A stretch of DNA of 64,000 bases, from NCBI RefSeq assembly GCF_030063285.1, contig NZ_JASISU010000003.1:310001-374000 (forward strand), given 5' to 3'. Made by a program: the position numbers and the translations under genes. Positions 33,375-43,059 of this stretch are shown piece by piece. The notes under the pieces were generated by a model, which ran no database searches, was not told where the DNA came from, and saw only the letters and a list, made by a program, of their open reading frames with translations. Every line of letters begins with the position of its first letter. Position 1 is the first letter of the stretch. Origin of the DNA: Pseudarthrobacter sp. PS3-L1 (GTDB lineage: Bacteria > Actinomycetota > Actinomycetes > Actinomycetales > Micrococcaceae).

Positions 33375-33525
33375 CATGCCCTCCTGCCTTTGCCGCTGGT
33401 CCGCTGGAGGGCCCGCACCGTTCCATTCACCCGGTGCCGGTAAAGTGTGAGCAAGCCGCGCCTCCACCCAGGTCACGGCGAGCCCATCCAGATTCCAGTT
33501 GACCTTCCGGAGACCGGTACACCAC

Positions 33526-34143
33526 GTGAAGTTGCGCCTTTTCCCCCAAGAGCCTGCAGGGCTGATCCTGCTCTCCCAGATGGCCCACCAGATTGTGCTG
33601 GCCGGCCAGACGATGGCTGAGCTCTTGGGTGTTCCAGCGTCAGAGCACATCAAGCTGGTCGACACCATCCACGGCCTTGAGGCGAAATCCAACGATCTGC
33701 ACTTCGCTCTCCTGACCCATATGCGCACCAGTTTTGTGAATCCCCTGCCCCGCGAGGACATGTACGCCCTATCCCGCTACCTCAACGAGGCGATCGAAAA
33801 GCTCGACGCAGCAGCGGATTTGGTGGCGTTGTACAAGCTGGAGCGCCTTCCCAAGCGAGCTGCAGACCAGTTGGAGATCATCAGCAGGCAGGCGGAACTC
33901 ACGGTCGATGCCATGCGACGCCTGGATAATCTCGATGACCTTGAGGACTACTGGATTGAAGTCCTCAGACTCGCCAAACGGGCAGAGCGGACCCACCGCG
34001 TCTGGATAGCGGACATGCTCAATGACATGAAGCCGACGCCGTTTGCCCGCAACCGTGAGGTGGCTAACCAGCTGATTGAGGTCAGCCGAGACATGCGCCG
34101 TGTAGCAACCCAGGTGGGCAGCATTATCGTCAAGGAATCTTGA
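33526..34143 (+). CDS. DUF47 / PhoU-like regulator of a Pit phosphate transporter
   Basis: A 205-residue helical protein starting (GTG) MKLRLFPQEPAGLILLSQM. DUF47 traits are LVDTIHGLEAKSNDLHFALL followed by THMRTSFVNPLPREDMYALS, and a late YWIEVLRLAKRAERTHRVW. Such proteins pair with Pit permeases and are thought to modulate them. The downstream pit gene begins 1 base after its stop. The GTG at 33526 is chosen over an ATG at 33499 because the protein then begins as the family does. Confidence 0.9.
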   Translation: MKLRLFPQEPAGLILLSQMAHQIVLAGQTMAELLGVPASEHIKLVDTIHGLEAKSNDLHFALLTHMRTSFVNPLPREDMYALSRYLNEAIEKLDAAADLVALYKLERLPKRAADQLEIISRQAELTVDAMRRLDNLDDLEDYWIEVLRLAKRAERTHRVWIADMLNDMKPTPFARNREVANQLIEVSRDMRRVATQVGSIIVKES

Positions 34144-34144
34144 C

Positions 34145-35158
34145 GTGAGCATACTGCTTTTCGCTGTGGTGGTTCTCCTGGCTGCGGTGTTCTCGTTTCT
34201 GAATGGATTCCGTGACGTCTCCACGGCTGTGGCCCTCGCCGTGCGGACCCGGGCACTGACCCCCAGCATCGCGGTCCTGATGGCCGCCTTCTTCAACTGC
34301 CTCGGCGCGCTACTCAGCTCGTGGCTGGCGATCGCCGTCAGCAGGACGTGGATTTCACTGCCTCCGGGCGACAACGGGTTGAGTATCCTGGCCGCCGGTT
34401 TGGCGAGTGGCAGCATCTGGGGCGTCCTGACGTGGTGGCGTGGCATCCCGTCCTCATCGACGCACGCACTGGTGGGCGGACTGGCAGGTGCGGCGCTGGC
34501 CAGCGTCCTGGTGGGAAACAACGCTGTAGCAGGGGTAGACCGGTCCTTGCTGTTCCAGGTGGTTTTGCCGCTCCTGATTTCACCTCTGGTGGCATTTGTT
34601 GGTGCCTACCTGCTGGTCTTCCCGGTCACCTGGATGGCCCGCTACGCCCAACCAAACGTGATAAACAAGAATTTCCGTCGCAGCCAATCCGTCGCAGCAG
34701 GTGCCGTGGCCTTTGGCCATGGACTGCAGGACGGCCAACGGATCAGCGCCGTGCTGCTTATCGCGTTGATTGCCGCAGGGTATTACGACGGCGGCATGCC
34801 GCTCTGGGTCATCATCCTCACCGCCGGGACACTCACCCTTGGAACGCTTTTTGGTGGGTGGCGAATCTCCCACACCATCGGCCACAGATTGACCCGGGTG
34901 GATCCGCTCCGGGGCTCTGTGGCACAGATTTTTAGCGCTGTTCTTCTTTTTATCGGGGCAATCGGTCTGTACTGGCCGGTATCCACCACGCACACCGTGA
35001 CAGCTGCAGTCATCGGAGCAGGCGAGAACCAGGACTTCGCCACGACCAACAGGCGCCTCGTCATCCGGATCCTGGGCTACTGGGTGGCAACTCCACTCGC
35101 CACAGCGACCGTGGCTTTCATCCTGCAACTCGCGCTGTCTCCACTGCTGAAATCCTGA
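34145..35158 (+). CDS. pit: Low-affinity inorganic phosphate transporter, Pit family
   Basis: A 337-residue permease with about ten membrane segments and the two inverted PiT signature regions: [21 protein letters not shown] near the N-terminus, and [19 protein letters not shown] in the second half. [17 protein letters not shown] and [18 protein letters not shown] are the repeated substrate loops. It imports metal phosphate with protons. The GTG start lies right after the DUF47 stop, so the two are translated together. Confidence 0.92.
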   Translation: MSILLFAVVVLLAAVFSFLNGFRDVSTAVALAVRTRALTPSIAVLMAAFFNCLGALLSSWLAIAVSRTWISLPPGDNGLSILAAGLASGSIWGVLTWWRGIPSSSTHALVGGLAGAALASVLVGNNAVAGVDRSLLFQVVLPLLISPLVAFVGAYLLVFPVTWMARYAQPNVINKNFRRSQSVAAGAVAFGHGLQDGQRISAVLLIALIAAGYYDGGMPLWVIILTAGTLTLGTLFGGWRISHTIGHRLTRVDPLRGSVAQIFSAVLLFIGAIGLYWPVSTTHTVTAAVIGAGENQDFATTNRRLVIRILGYWVATPLATATVAFILQLALSPLLKS

Positions 35159-35261
35159 ACAGCAGGCGGCCAATCCCGGGCCGCCGCCGTTGCGCTCTCT
35201 CGGGGCCCTCCACAGGCCGTTCAAGGGTCCATATGACGCACCGTTCAGGGGTCAAAACGCA

Positions 35262-35290
35262 GGGGGCCCGCTTCCACGAAGCTGGCCCCC
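35262..35290. terminator. Bidirectional terminator between pit and pstB
   Basis: GGGGGCC (35262-35268) pairs with GGCCCCC (35284-35290), and after one mismatch GCTTC pairs with GAAGC around CAC. The hairpin lies between the convergent Pit and Pst transcription units. Confidence 0.75.
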
Positions 35291-35337
35291 TGTTCCTGGC
35301 GCTTTGTCAGCCGTGCTGGCAAAGCTTCCAGGGTGGT

Positions 35338-36117
35338 TTATCCGAAGCGACCGGACACGTAATCCTCTGTCGACTTCTGCGCCGGATTGTTGAAGATGGT
35401 GCTGGTCTCGGCGTATTCGATGAGCTTGCCCGGCTTGCCGGTACCCGCAATGTTGAAGAACGCTGTTCGGTCCGAGACGCGGGCCGCCTGCTGCATGTTG
35501 TGCGTCACGATCACCACCGTGTACTCATCTTTAAGCTCGTTAATGAGGTCTTCGACAGCCAGCGTGGAGATAGGATCCAACGCCGAGCACGGCTCATCCA
35601 TCAGGATTACCTGCGGCTCGACAGCGATGGCACGGGCAATACAGAGGCGCTGCTGCTGGCCACCGGAGAGACCTGACCCGGGCTTGCCCAGGCGATCCTT
35701 GACCTCGTTCCAGAGGTTTGCGCCGCGCAGTGACCGCTCAAGAAGGGCGTCAGCCTCGCCTTTGGAGATCTTCTGGTTATTGAGTTTGACGCCAGCAAGG
35801 ACGTTGTCCCGGATGGACATGGTGGGAAAGGGGTTGGGCCGCTGGAACACCATGCCGATTTGGGAGCGGACGGTCACCGGATCAACGCCAGGGCCGTACA
35901 GGTTATCCCCGTCCAGCAGGACCTCACCTTCAACACGAGCGCCTGGAAGGACCTCGTGCATGCGGTTGATGGTGCGCAGGAAAGTGGACTTGCCACACCC
36001 TGACGGGCCGATGAACGCAGTCACGGACTTGGCCTCGATGCTGATGCTGACGTCTTCAACGGCAAGGAAATCACCGTAGTAAACATTCAGGTCTTTGACG
36101 TCGATGCGCTTGGACAT
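35338..36117 (-). CDS. pstB: Phosphate ABC transporter ATP-binding protein
   Basis: A 259-residue ATPase with Walker [18 protein letters not shown], the ABC signature [15 protein letters not shown], Walker [14 protein letters not shown] and the H-loop [15 protein letters not shown]. It powers high-affinity phosphate uptake through PstC/PstA. The end YVSGRFG is typical. It is the last gene of pstSCAB, 75 bases after pstA. Confidence 0.97.
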   Translation of the reverse strand: MSKRIDVKDLNVYYGDFLAVEDVSISIEAKSVTAFIGPSGCGKSTFLRTINRMHEVLPGARVEGEVLLDGDNLYGPGVDPVTVRSQIGMVFQRPNPFPTMSIRDNVLAGVKLNNQKISKGEADALLERSLRGANLWNEVKDRLGKPGSGLSGGQQQRLCIARAIAVEPQVILMDEPCSALDPISTLAVEDLINELKDEYTVVIVTHNMQQAARVSDRTAFFNIAGTGKPGKLIEYAETSTIFNNPAQKSTEDYVSGRFG

Positions 36118-36192
36118 TGTGTTCCTTCATTTGCTTCAGAGGTATGAGTTCAAGTCTGGCAGCCGCACGTGCTGAACGCACGGCACGCGGGC

Positions 36193-37302
36193 CTAGCGGC
36201 TGATCTTGGGTGCGAAAAGCTTGGCGATCAGGCGGGCGCCCAGGTTCAGGATCATGACCAGGATAATCAGGACCAGTGCGGCGCCCCAGGCTCGCTGGGT
36301 TGACGGATCCGGGTTGGACGGTGAGGTCGGATTAAGGATCTGCGTGTAAATGAATGTTGGCAGGGAGGCCATCCAACCGCCGAAGACGTTGTTGTTGATG
36401 TTGGTGGCGAACCCCGCAGTCACGAGGATGGGGGCCGTCTCACCGATAACGCGGGCAATTGCGAGCGTGACACCGGAGGCGATACCTGAAATCGCCGTCG
36501 GAATGACCACCTTGAGGATGGTCCGCCACTTCCGCACGCCCAGGGCGTAGGCGGCCTCGCGCAGTTCGTTGGGCACGATTTTCAGCATTTCCTCGCTGGA
36601 ACGCACCACCACCGGGATCATCAGGACCGAGAGGGCGACGGCGGCCACGGCCCCCGTCTTGGTGCCGGGCCCCACCACAGCGAAGAAGAACGCAGCAGCG
36701 AAGAGGCCGGCCACGATCGAAGGGATCCCGGTCATGACATCAACGAAGAAGGTTATGGCACGGGCCAGCCGGCCATCGTTGCCGTACTCCACCAGGTAGA
36801 TGGCTGTGAGCAGTCCCACGGGAACCGAAATCACTGTAGCCAGGAGCGTGATCTGGATGGTCCCCAGAAGGGCATGGTAAATTCCGCCCAGGACGGGCGT
36901 TCCCTCTTCTACAGACTTATTGTCAAAAGCCCCGGTGACTCCGTTCATGGAGTTGCCGAGGAACCCCGGGGTCACAATCCCGGGAATACCGTTGACCAGC
37001 ACGGTCCAGATCACGGAAATAAGCGGCAGCAGTGCAACCAGGAAAGCGCCTACGACCAGGCAGGTGACCAACTTGTCCTTGGCCTTGCGACTACCTTCAA
37101 CAGCACCGCTCCAACTGACCAGGCCCACGGTGAACAGCAAAGCAGACACCACGCCCCAGCCGAAGGCGTTGAAACCTATGAGTGCCAAGATCGCAGCACC
37201 CAGAATCAGGGCGACAACCAGGACAATGTACGGGGCAGCCTTGGGCAACTGGCCCTTGGTCAGCGCGGACCGCTTGCGGGTCGGGGTGAGTGTGGAGGTC
37301 AT
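36193..37302 (-). CDS. pstA: Phosphate ABC transporter permease PstA
   Basis: A 369-residue inner-membrane permease with six to eight hydrophobic segments and the inner-membrane-component loop EELREAAYALG-type motif (PNELREAAYALGVRKWRTI) that contacts PstB. The N-terminal part contains two extra hydrophobic segments before the main permease domain, making it longer than E. coli PstA. Its ATG lies immediately after the pstC stop. Confidence 0.95.
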   Translation of the reverse strand: MTSTLTPTRKRSALTKGQLPKAAPYIVLVVALILGAAILALIGFNAFGWGVVSALLFTVGLVSWSGAVEGSRKAKDKLVTCLVVGAFLVALLPLISVIWTVLVNGIPGIVTPGFLGNSMNGVTGAFDNKSVEEGTPVLGGIYHALLGTIQITLLATVISVPVGLLTAIYLVEYGNDGRLARAITFFVDVMTGIPSIVAGLFAAAFFFAVVGPGTKTGAVAAVALSVLMIPVVVRSSEEMLKIVPNELREAAYALGVRKWRTILKVVIPTAISGIASGVTLAIARVIGETAPILVTAGFATNINNNVFGGWMASLPTFIYTQILNPTSPSNPDPSTQRAWGAALVLIILVMILNLGARLIAKLFAPKISR

Positions 37303-38235
37303 TTAGTTGGCTCCCGAGAATTCTTTGTGCCGGCCGATAATCCAGCGGGCCACCATGTTGACAGCCAGTGTGATGACGAAGAGCACCAGGCCGGCCGCGA
37401 TGAGCGTGCTGACCTTGAGGCCACTGGCTTCGGGGAAGTTGAGTGCAATCTCAGCAGCGATGGTCTGGTTTCCGGACTGGATCAGGCTGGCAGTCAGCGC
37501 GCCGGAGGACAGGACCAGGGCAACAGCCATGGTCTCGCCCAGCGCGCGACCCAGCCCCAACATGACGGCGCTGATGATGCCTGGGCGGGCAAACGGCAGG
37601 ACAGTCATTTTGATCATTTCCCAGCGGGTGGCTCCGAGCGCCAGCGCGGCTTCTTCGTGGAGCTTTGGCGTCTGGAGGAAAATTTCGCGTGTGAGGGACG
37701 TAATGATAGGCAGGACCATTACAGCCAGCACGATTCCAGCGGTAAGGATTGTCTTGCCGGTGGCTGAGGCCGGGCCTGCAAAAATGGGCAACCAGCCCAT
37801 GTTGTCCGCCAGCCAGTTGTAGACCGGCGTGATTTCTTTGGCGAGAACTGCCGCACCCCAGGCGCCGTAGACAACGGAGGGTATCGCCGCCAGCAGGTCC
37901 ACCACGTAGCCCAGCCCGGAGGCGAGCTGGCGGGGCGCGAAGTGCGAGATGAAGAGTGCCACACCAATGGCCACAGGGGTAGCAATCACGAGGGCAATCA
38001 CGGCAGCTATGAGCGTACCGATCACAATCGGCCAGATGTAGGAGAAGAATCCTTCGCCACCCTGAATGTCTTCAGCTGGTGCGACAAAAGCGGGGATGGC
38101 CTGGACTACCAGGAAGAGCGCGACGCCGAAGAGTACGGCGAGGATGAGGCACCCGGCGGCCAACGCGGCTCCGGAGAAGATTTTATCCCCGGCACGCCCG
38201 GCGCCCTGGGAACTCGTCAGGGAAGTGGCGGTCAT
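37303..38235 (-). CDS. pstC: Phosphate ABC transporter permease PstC
   Basis: A 310-residue permease with six membrane spans. It has the PstC stretch YIWPIVIGTLIAAVIALVIA, then DLLAAIPSVVYGAWG, the EAA-like loop HEEAALALGATRWEMIKMTVL, and ALGETMAVALVLSSG. It forms the channel with PstA. It is separated from pstS by 116 bases holding a strong hairpin, and abuts pstA with no gap. Confidence 0.96.
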   Translation of the reverse strand: MTATSLTSSQGAGRAGDKIFSGAALAAGCLILAVLFGVALFLVVQAIPAFVAPAEDIQGGEGFFSYIWPIVIGTLIAAVIALVIATPVAIGVALFISHFAPRQLASGLGYVVDLLAAIPSVVYGAWGAAVLAKEITPVYNWLADNMGWLPIFAGPASATGKTILTAGIVLAVMVLPIITSLTREIFLQTPKLHEEAALALGATRWEMIKMTVLPFARPGIISAVMLGLGRALGETMAVALVLSSGALTASLIQSGNQTIAAEIALNFPEASGLKVSTLIAAGLVLFVITLAVNMVARWIIGRHKEFSGAN

Positions 38236-38288
38236 TTAGGTGACCCTTCGGTGTTAGCAGTGTGGATACGGCAGGAGGGATGATCCCC

Positions 38289-38342
38289 AACAAGCCAGGT
38301 TCCCCGACCCACCGTGACGGGGGCCGGGGAACCTGGCTTGTT
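38289..38342 (-). terminator. Large intercistronic hairpin between pstS and pstC
   Basis: Two 18-base arms (38289-38306 and 38325-38342) are perfectly complementary, with an 18-base loop. No T run follows in the transcription direction. In pst operons the binding protein is needed in excess, so a partial terminator or RNA-stabilising hairpin at this place is expected. That role is inferred. Confidence 0.75.
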
Positions 38343-38351
38343 GGCAGAAGA

Positions 38352-39473
38352 TCAGGACTTGAGCTTCACGGAATCCACTGCAGCCTGTGCGCGCTCAGCA
38401 AGTGAGGACGACAGGGGTGCGGACTTTGCGGAATCGGCAGCTGCCTGCTGGCCGGCATCGGAAACGACGTAGGATTCAAAGGCCTTGACCAGATGCACTG
38501 TCTCCTGGCTGTCGTAGGTGCTGCAGACCACGTGGTAGGAGACCAGGACGATCGGGTACGCACCCTGGGCGGTTGTTGTGCGATCAAGCTTGATGGCTAC
38601 GTCGTTGGTGGCACGGCCTTCAACGGGCGCTCCAGCCTCGACGGCCTTCGCTGCGGACTCTGCGGAGATCGCTACGAACTCCTCACCAACCTTGACCTGC
38701 GCGGTACCGAGCGAACCGGAAACTGCCGAATCGTCAGCGTAGGTCACTGCACCGGGAGTGTCGGTGACGGTCTTGACCACACCGGATGTTCCCTTGGCGT
38801 TCTCGCCCTGCAGCGACGCAGGCCAGACACCTGCAGCCTTGTCAGTCCAGACCTCAGGCGCCGCAGCAGCGAGGTAATCGGTGAAGTTGGACGTGGTTCC
38901 GGAATCGTCAGAGCGGTTCACGGGCGTAACAGCCAGGTCCGGAAGGGTCACGCCATCGTTGAGGCCGGCGATCGCGGGATCGTTCCACTTGGCGATCTCG
39001 CCGCGGAAGATCTTAGCGATTGTTGGCGCGTCCAGGTTGAGTTCCTTGACGTCCGGGAGATTGAATGCCACGGCGATCGGCGAGATGTACACCGGGATGT
39101 TGATGGCGCCGTCGGGACCGCACTGGGCCTTGGAGGCTTCCAGCTCTTCGTCCTTGAGGTACGCATCGGAACCGGCGAACTGTGCCGAGCCGTCGATGAT
39201 TGCCTTGCGGCCCGCACCCGAACCATCAGGTGAGTACTGGACAGTTGCGCCACTGTTGGCGGAGGCGAAGCCTGCTTTCCAGGCGTCCATGGCTGCACCG
39301 GTGGAGGACGCACCAATGCCCGTCAGAGTGCCGCTGACGCTGGGGCCGGAGCCTGAAGCGTCGCCTGCAGGGGTGGTGCCGGTGGCGTTGTCTGAACCGC
39401 AGGCGGTGAGCGCGAGTGCGCCAGCTGCGATAACAGCAAGAGCCGCGTGGCGGCCGAAGCGAAGTGCCTTCAC
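38352..39473 (-). CDS. pstS: Phosphate ABC transporter substrate-binding lipoprotein
   Basis: A 373-residue secreted lipoprotein with a GTG start (39473), signal sequence ALAVIAAGALALTACGSDN and lipobox LTAC. Phosphate-binding features are ASSTGAAMDAWKAGFA, YSPDGSGAGRKAIIDG, FRGEIAKWNDPAIAGLNDGV and RSDDSGTTSNFTDYL. GAAGGGG lies 10 bases before the GTG. The longer in-frame extension to 39860 crosses the PHO-box-like site and is rejected. It is first in pstSCAB. Confidence 0.95.
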   Translation of the reverse strand: MKALRFGRHAALAVIAAGALALTACGSDNATGTTPAGDASGSGPSVSGTLTGIGASSTGAAMDAWKAGFASANSGATVQYSPDGSGAGRKAIIDGSAQFAGSDAYLKDEELEASKAQCGPDGAINIPVYISPIAVAFNLPDVKELNLDAPTIAKIFRGEIAKWNDPAIAGLNDGVTLPDLAVTPVNRSDDSGTTSNFTDYLAAAAPEVWTDKAAGVWPASLQGENAKGTSGVVKTVTDTPGAVTYADDSAVSGSLGTAQVKVGEEFVAISAESAAKAVEAGAPVEGRATNDVAIKLDRTTTAQGAYPIVLVSYHVVCSTYDSQETVHLVKAFESYVVSDAGQQAAADSAKSAPLSSSLAERAQAAVDSVKLKS

Positions 39474-39592
39474 TGGGATGTACCCCTTCCAGGGTTTCTT
39501 TGTCGCGGAGCAGCCCGGAGAAGGGCGCTGCGCTGATGCGTACGTTTGTACCTTCATCCAACGTAGGGGGGCAGGGTTACGGGACTGGCGAC

Positions 39593-39614
39593 CCAAGATG
39601 AACAAAGGATTAAC
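39593..39614 (-). promoter_or_regulatory. PHO-box-like direct repeat upstream of pstS
   Basis: Read on the minus strand there are two adjacent 11-base units, GTTAATCCTTT and GTTCATCTTGG. They resemble the actinobacterial PhoP direct repeat unit (GTTCACC-type, 11-bp period). They lie about 120 bases upstream of the pstS start in the divergent region with the FUSC gene. PhoP control of pst is well established in actinobacteria. Confidence 0.6.
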
Positions 39615-39704
39615 GCCTGCGGGACAATACGATGCATCCACTGGGTCGGCATTGCGCCGGCCGCAGCGCCGCCGTAGTGGACGGCCAGGAAATAGACTGG
39701 ACAA

Positions 39705-40832
39705 ATGCCAGCAGCCGAGAGCATCACCGCAAGCCGACAATTCCTGGGTGGCCGCATCCGCACGGGCGTTGTCCGCAGCCGCAACTCGCTGGTCCCCGCC
39801 ATCCAGATGACGGTGTGCGCAGTAGGCGCCTACGCCTTTGCCGAGTACATTCTGGGGCACTCAGGCCCGCTGTTCGCTGCGACCTCATCCCTGCTTGCCC
39901 TGGGATTCTCCAGGGACCCCCGGCTGCGCAGGGTGGTCGAGGTCGGCCTGGGCTGCACCATCGGAATCGCCGTGGGAGACATGCTGCTCCACTGGTTGGG
40001 CAGCGGAATCTGGCAGGCCGCCGTCGTCCTTCTCTTCTCCATCCTGCTGGCCCGCTTCCTGGACAGCGGAACTATCTTCACTACTCAGTTGGGGTTACAG
40101 TCCCTGCTGGTGGTCCTGCTTCCGGCGCCCGACGGCGGCCCTTTTACGCGCAGTATCGATGCAGTTGTAGGCGGCCTGTTTGCCCTGCTCATCACAGTCC
40201 TGATCCCTAAGGATCCTCGCCGCGAGCCGAGGAAAGACGTCCGCAAGCTGCTGCACGAACTCGCTGAAGTGCTTCGTGAATGCGGCCAGGCAATGTCAGA
40301 CAGCGATTCCACCAAGGCCTGGCACGCGCTGGTCCGCGGCCGGAACTGCCAGCCCCTGGTTGATGCCATGCGGCAGACGCTCCGGGCCTCCGATGAGGTG
40401 GCCACCCTCGCCCCCGCGTACCGGCGGCATCGCGACGAACTGGACCGGCTGGCGCAGTCGCTGGACTACATTGACCTTGCCCTCCGTAACAGCCGCGTGT
40501 TCGCACGCCGCCTAACCAGTGCCATCAACCACGCAGCACTGTCAGATGAGGCCACCGCTAACATCGCAGCGGTCCTGGACGAGACAGCCAACGCGATCGA
40601 TGAACTGTCCCTCGGCCTTGCAGAAACCCAGGAGGGTGCGCGCCGGGCACACCTGCGGGCGGCGCGCCAGGACCTCAGCGAAATTGCGCTCCGCCTGCAC
40701 CCGCGGCTTCTGGACGTACAGCGGTTGGAGGGGGAAACAGTAGTGATGCTGTTCCGCCCGCTCATGGTTGACCTGCTCGAAGCCACCGGAATGGATCCCC
40801 GCGAGGCACGCGATATGCTGCCCGAGCTCTAG
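39705..40832 (+). CDS. FUSC/aromatic-acid-exporter-like membrane protein
   Basis: A 375-residue protein with an N-terminal block of about six hydrophobic segments (33-165), holding FAATSSLLALGFSRDPRLRR, VEVGLGCTIGIAVGDMLLHWL and TRSIDAVVGGLFALLITVLI. The last 200 residues form a cytosolic helical domain (KDVRKLLHELAEVLRECG and onward). This is the half-size FUSC/DUF939 layout. Relatives export aromatic acids or fusaric acid; the substrate is unknown. It is divergent from pstS and could share its regulatory region. Confidence 0.82.
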   Translation: MPAAESITASRQFLGGRIRTGVVRSRNSLVPAIQMTVCAVGAYAFAEYILGHSGPLFAATSSLLALGFSRDPRLRRVVEVGLGCTIGIAVGDMLLHWLGSGIWQAAVVLLFSILLARFLDSGTIFTTQLGLQSLLVVLLPAPDGGPFTRSIDAVVGGLFALLITVLIPKDPRREPRKDVRKLLHELAEVLRECGQAMSDSDSTKAWHALVRGRNCQPLVDAMRQTLRASDEVATLAPAYRRHRDELDRLAQSLDYIDLALRNSRVFARRLTSAINHAALSDEATANIAAVLDETANAIDELSLGLAETQEGARRAHLRAARQDLSEIALRLHPRLLDVQRLEGETVVMLFRPLMVDLLEATGMDPREARDMLPEL

Positions 40833-40894
40833 GCCTGGTCAGGGCCACTGCACCGCCACCTGCTATGTCGGTGCCCGGCAGTAGTGTTGAATAC

Positions 40895-42268
40895 ATGGCA
40901 ACAAAGACTGCACGGGCTACCAAAACACCCACCTACAAATGCGCCGAGTGCGGCTGGACCACTGCCAAATGGGTGGGCCGGTGCGGCGAATGCCAGGCCT
41001 GGGGAACAGTAGAGGAAACAGGGACTGCTGTTGCCCGGACGACGGCGGCCACCACAGTCCTGGTTCCAGCGCGCCGTATCGCTGACGTGGACGCCACGAC
41101 TGCCGCGTTCCTGCCCACCGGGGTCGATGAGCTCGATCGCGTTCTCGGTGGCGGACTGGTCCCCGGAGCCGTCATCCTGCTGGCTGGGGAGCCCGGTGTC
41201 GGAAAATCCACGCTGTTGCTTGACGTCGCGGCGAAGTTCGCCCGTACCGGGCAGGACGTCCTGTATGTCACCGGCGAAGAATCCGCAGCGCAGGTGAAAC
41301 TCCGTGCCGAGCGGATCGACGCTGTCGCGGATACCCTGTTCCTCTCCGCAGAGACTGACCTTGGCCAGGCGCTGGGACAGGTCGAACAGATTGAACCCCG
41401 GCTGTTGATTGTCGATTCCGTGCAGACCCTGAGCAGCGCCGACGTCGATGGCAGCGCAGGTGGGGTGTCTCAGGTCCGCGAGGTGGCGGCATCAATCATC
41501 GCCGCAGCCAAGCGTCGCAACATGACCACGCTGCTCGTCGGACACGTCACCAAGGACGGGACTATTGCCGGTCCACGCCTGCTGGAACACCTGGTGGATG
41601 TTGTCTGCCAGTTCGAAGGCGAACGGCACTCCCGGCTGCGTATGCTGCGGGCCATCAAGAACCGCTACGGGCCCACGGATGACGTCGGCTGCTTTGACCT
41701 GACAGAAAACGGAATCCTTGGCCTGACCGATCCCAGCGGCTTGTTTGTCAGCCGCACCAAGGAGCCGGTCTCCGGCACCTGCATCACCGTCACCATGGAG
41801 GGCCGGCGCCCACTGCTCGCAGAAGTCCAGTCGCTCCTGGCTGAGACAGCCAACTCCCAGCCCCGCCGGGCCACAAGTGGCCTGGACAGCTCGCGGGTAT
41901 CGATGTTGTTGGCCGTGCTCCAGCAGAGGGCGGGCACTGCGCTGCACAAGGATGATTCCTACGTTGCAACGGTGGGCGGTGTGAAGCTCAGTGAGCCTGC
42001 CACGGACCTCGCGGTGGCACTGGCCGTGGCCTCGGCCAAATCACGCAAACCACTGCCCATTCGGCTGGTGGCCTTTGGCGAGGTCGGCCTGGCTGGCGAA
42101 GTCAGGCCGGTCCCGGGAATCAACCAGCGGATCCAGGAAGCTCACCGCCTGGGGTTTACCCACGCCGTGGTCCCAGCAAGCCACAACGGCCCAGGTCCGG
42201 TACCAGCGGGCTTTTCAGTCCGCGAGGTCGAGCATCTAACCGAGGCATTGAGCCTGCTGATCGGGTAG
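40895..42268 (+). CDS. radA: DNA repair protein RadA (Sms)
   Basis: A roughly 457-residue RecA-like helicase acting in recombination branch migration. Domain order is an N-terminal zinc finger (CAECGWTTAKWVGRCGEC), an ATPase core with Walker A GEPGVGKSTLL, Walker B LLIVDSVQTL, the RadA-specific KNRYG motif (about residue 255), and a C-terminal Lon-protease-like domain (AVALAVASAKSRKPLP, GEVGLAGEVRPV). The ATG at 40895 starts MATKTARATK, and a further upstream in-frame ATG at 40865 is less family-like. Confidence 0.95.
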   Translation: MATKTARATKTPTYKCAECGWTTAKWVGRCGECQAWGTVEETGTAVARTTAATTVLVPARRIADVDATTAAFLPTGVDELDRVLGGGLVPGAVILLAGEPGVGKSTLLLDVAAKFARTGQDVLYVTGEESAAQVKLRAERIDAVADTLFLSAETDLGQALGQVEQIEPRLLIVDSVQTLSSADVDGSAGGVSQVREVAASIIAAAKRRNMTTLLVGHVTKDGTIAGPRLLEHLVDVVCQFEGERHSRLRMLRAIKNRYGPTDDVGCFDLTENGILGLTDPSGLFVSRTKEPVSGTCITVTMEGRRPLLAEVQSLLAETANSQPRRATSGLDSSRVSMLLAVLQQRAGTALHKDDSYVATVGGVKLSEPATDLAVALAVASAKSRKPLPIRLVAFGEVGLAGEVRPVPGINQRIQEAHRLGFTHAVVPASHNGPGPVPAGFSVREVEHLTEALSLLIG

Positions 42269-42290
42269 GAGCGCTGGTGCCCGTCGGGGC

Positions 42291-42905
42291 CTAGGAACGG
42301 TGAAGGCCCAGCAGGAGCTGGCCCATCTGCTGCGAACGGCTGGCCGCTTCGAGGTCACCTTCGCTGGCCGCCACAATGGCGCCCTTCATCAGGATGTGCC
42401 AGGACCGGGAAAAGTCTTCGGGACGGATCAGCCCGGCTTCTTCAGCCATGGCTCTTACGTGGCCACGGACTTCTGAAAGATACCCGATACAGGCAATGCC
42501 GATCGGGTGGCCTGCACCCATCTCCAGCAGGATGCTCACAAAGGGGCATGCTTCAAAGTCAGGCCGGTGGAACCAGTCTGTGAGGACATCAAAAATGGCG
42601 AGTAGCCGTTCTTCGGCCGTGGCTCCCCTGCTGGAGGCATCGGCCAGAATCTGGTCAGAAGTCCAGGCCGTCTGGCGCAACTGGAGGAATTCCAGCACCA
42701 GGTCATCCTTGGACGGAAAATGACGGTAAAACGTGGCCTTGGCAACACGGCTCCGCTCGATCAGCTCGTTGGTTCCAACGTCCCTGATACCTCGCGTGGA
42801 GAACAGCTCGTACGCTGCGAACATAATCCGGTCCCTGGCTCCATCACGGCCTTCCCGGACTGCAGCTGGGAGAAGCGGTTCAAAGAGTTCTGGGGCTACG
42901 GTCAT
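42291..42905 (-). CDS. TetR-family transcriptional regulator
   Basis: A 204-residue repressor with the N-terminal helix-turn-helix DRIMFAAYELFSTRGIRDVG followed by TNELIERSRVAKATFYRHFP. The ligand domain (residues 75-204) is variable and gives no clue to the inducer. A perfect 16-bp palindrome lies between it and a divergent small gene, so it probably controls both. The ATG at 42905 is chosen as the usual distance before the HTH. Confidence 0.88.
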   Translation of the reverse strand: MTVAPELFEPLLPAAVREGRDGARDRIMFAAYELFSTRGIRDVGTNELIERSRVAKATFYRHFPSKDDLVLEFLQLRQTAWTSDQILADASSRGATAEERLLAIFDVLTDWFHRPDFEACPFVSILLEMGAGHPIGIACIGYLSEVRGHVRAMAEEAGLIRPEDFSRSWHILMKGAIVAASEGDLEAASRSQQMGQLLLGLHRS

Positions 42906-42969
42906 TGTCCATCGAGGATATACCCCCTGCGGCGCCACCGGCGCCGGCCAAGGAAGGCCCACCATACGA

Positions 42970-42985
42970 GACAGACCGGTCTGTC
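42970..42985. promoter_or_regulatory. Perfect TetR operator GACAGACCGGTCTGTC
   Basis: A 16-base perfect palindrome in the 154-base divergent gap between the TetR gene and the small gene at 43060. The length and dyad are typical for TetR-family operators. It lies 65 bases from the regulator start and 75 bases from the small gene start. Confidence 0.75.
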
Positions 42986-43059
42986 ATCAACTACCATCAA
43001 CTCTAATCGCCTGCCGCCGAATCCTCCGCGTGACTGGCTTCACCAAGAGGAGCTTTACG

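Noticed and set aside
33421-33446. PHO-box half site (TTCACCCGG) before the DUF47 gene
   Set aside because: Only one unit is present, with no 11-base direct repeat partner, so it is too weak to list as a regulatory site.
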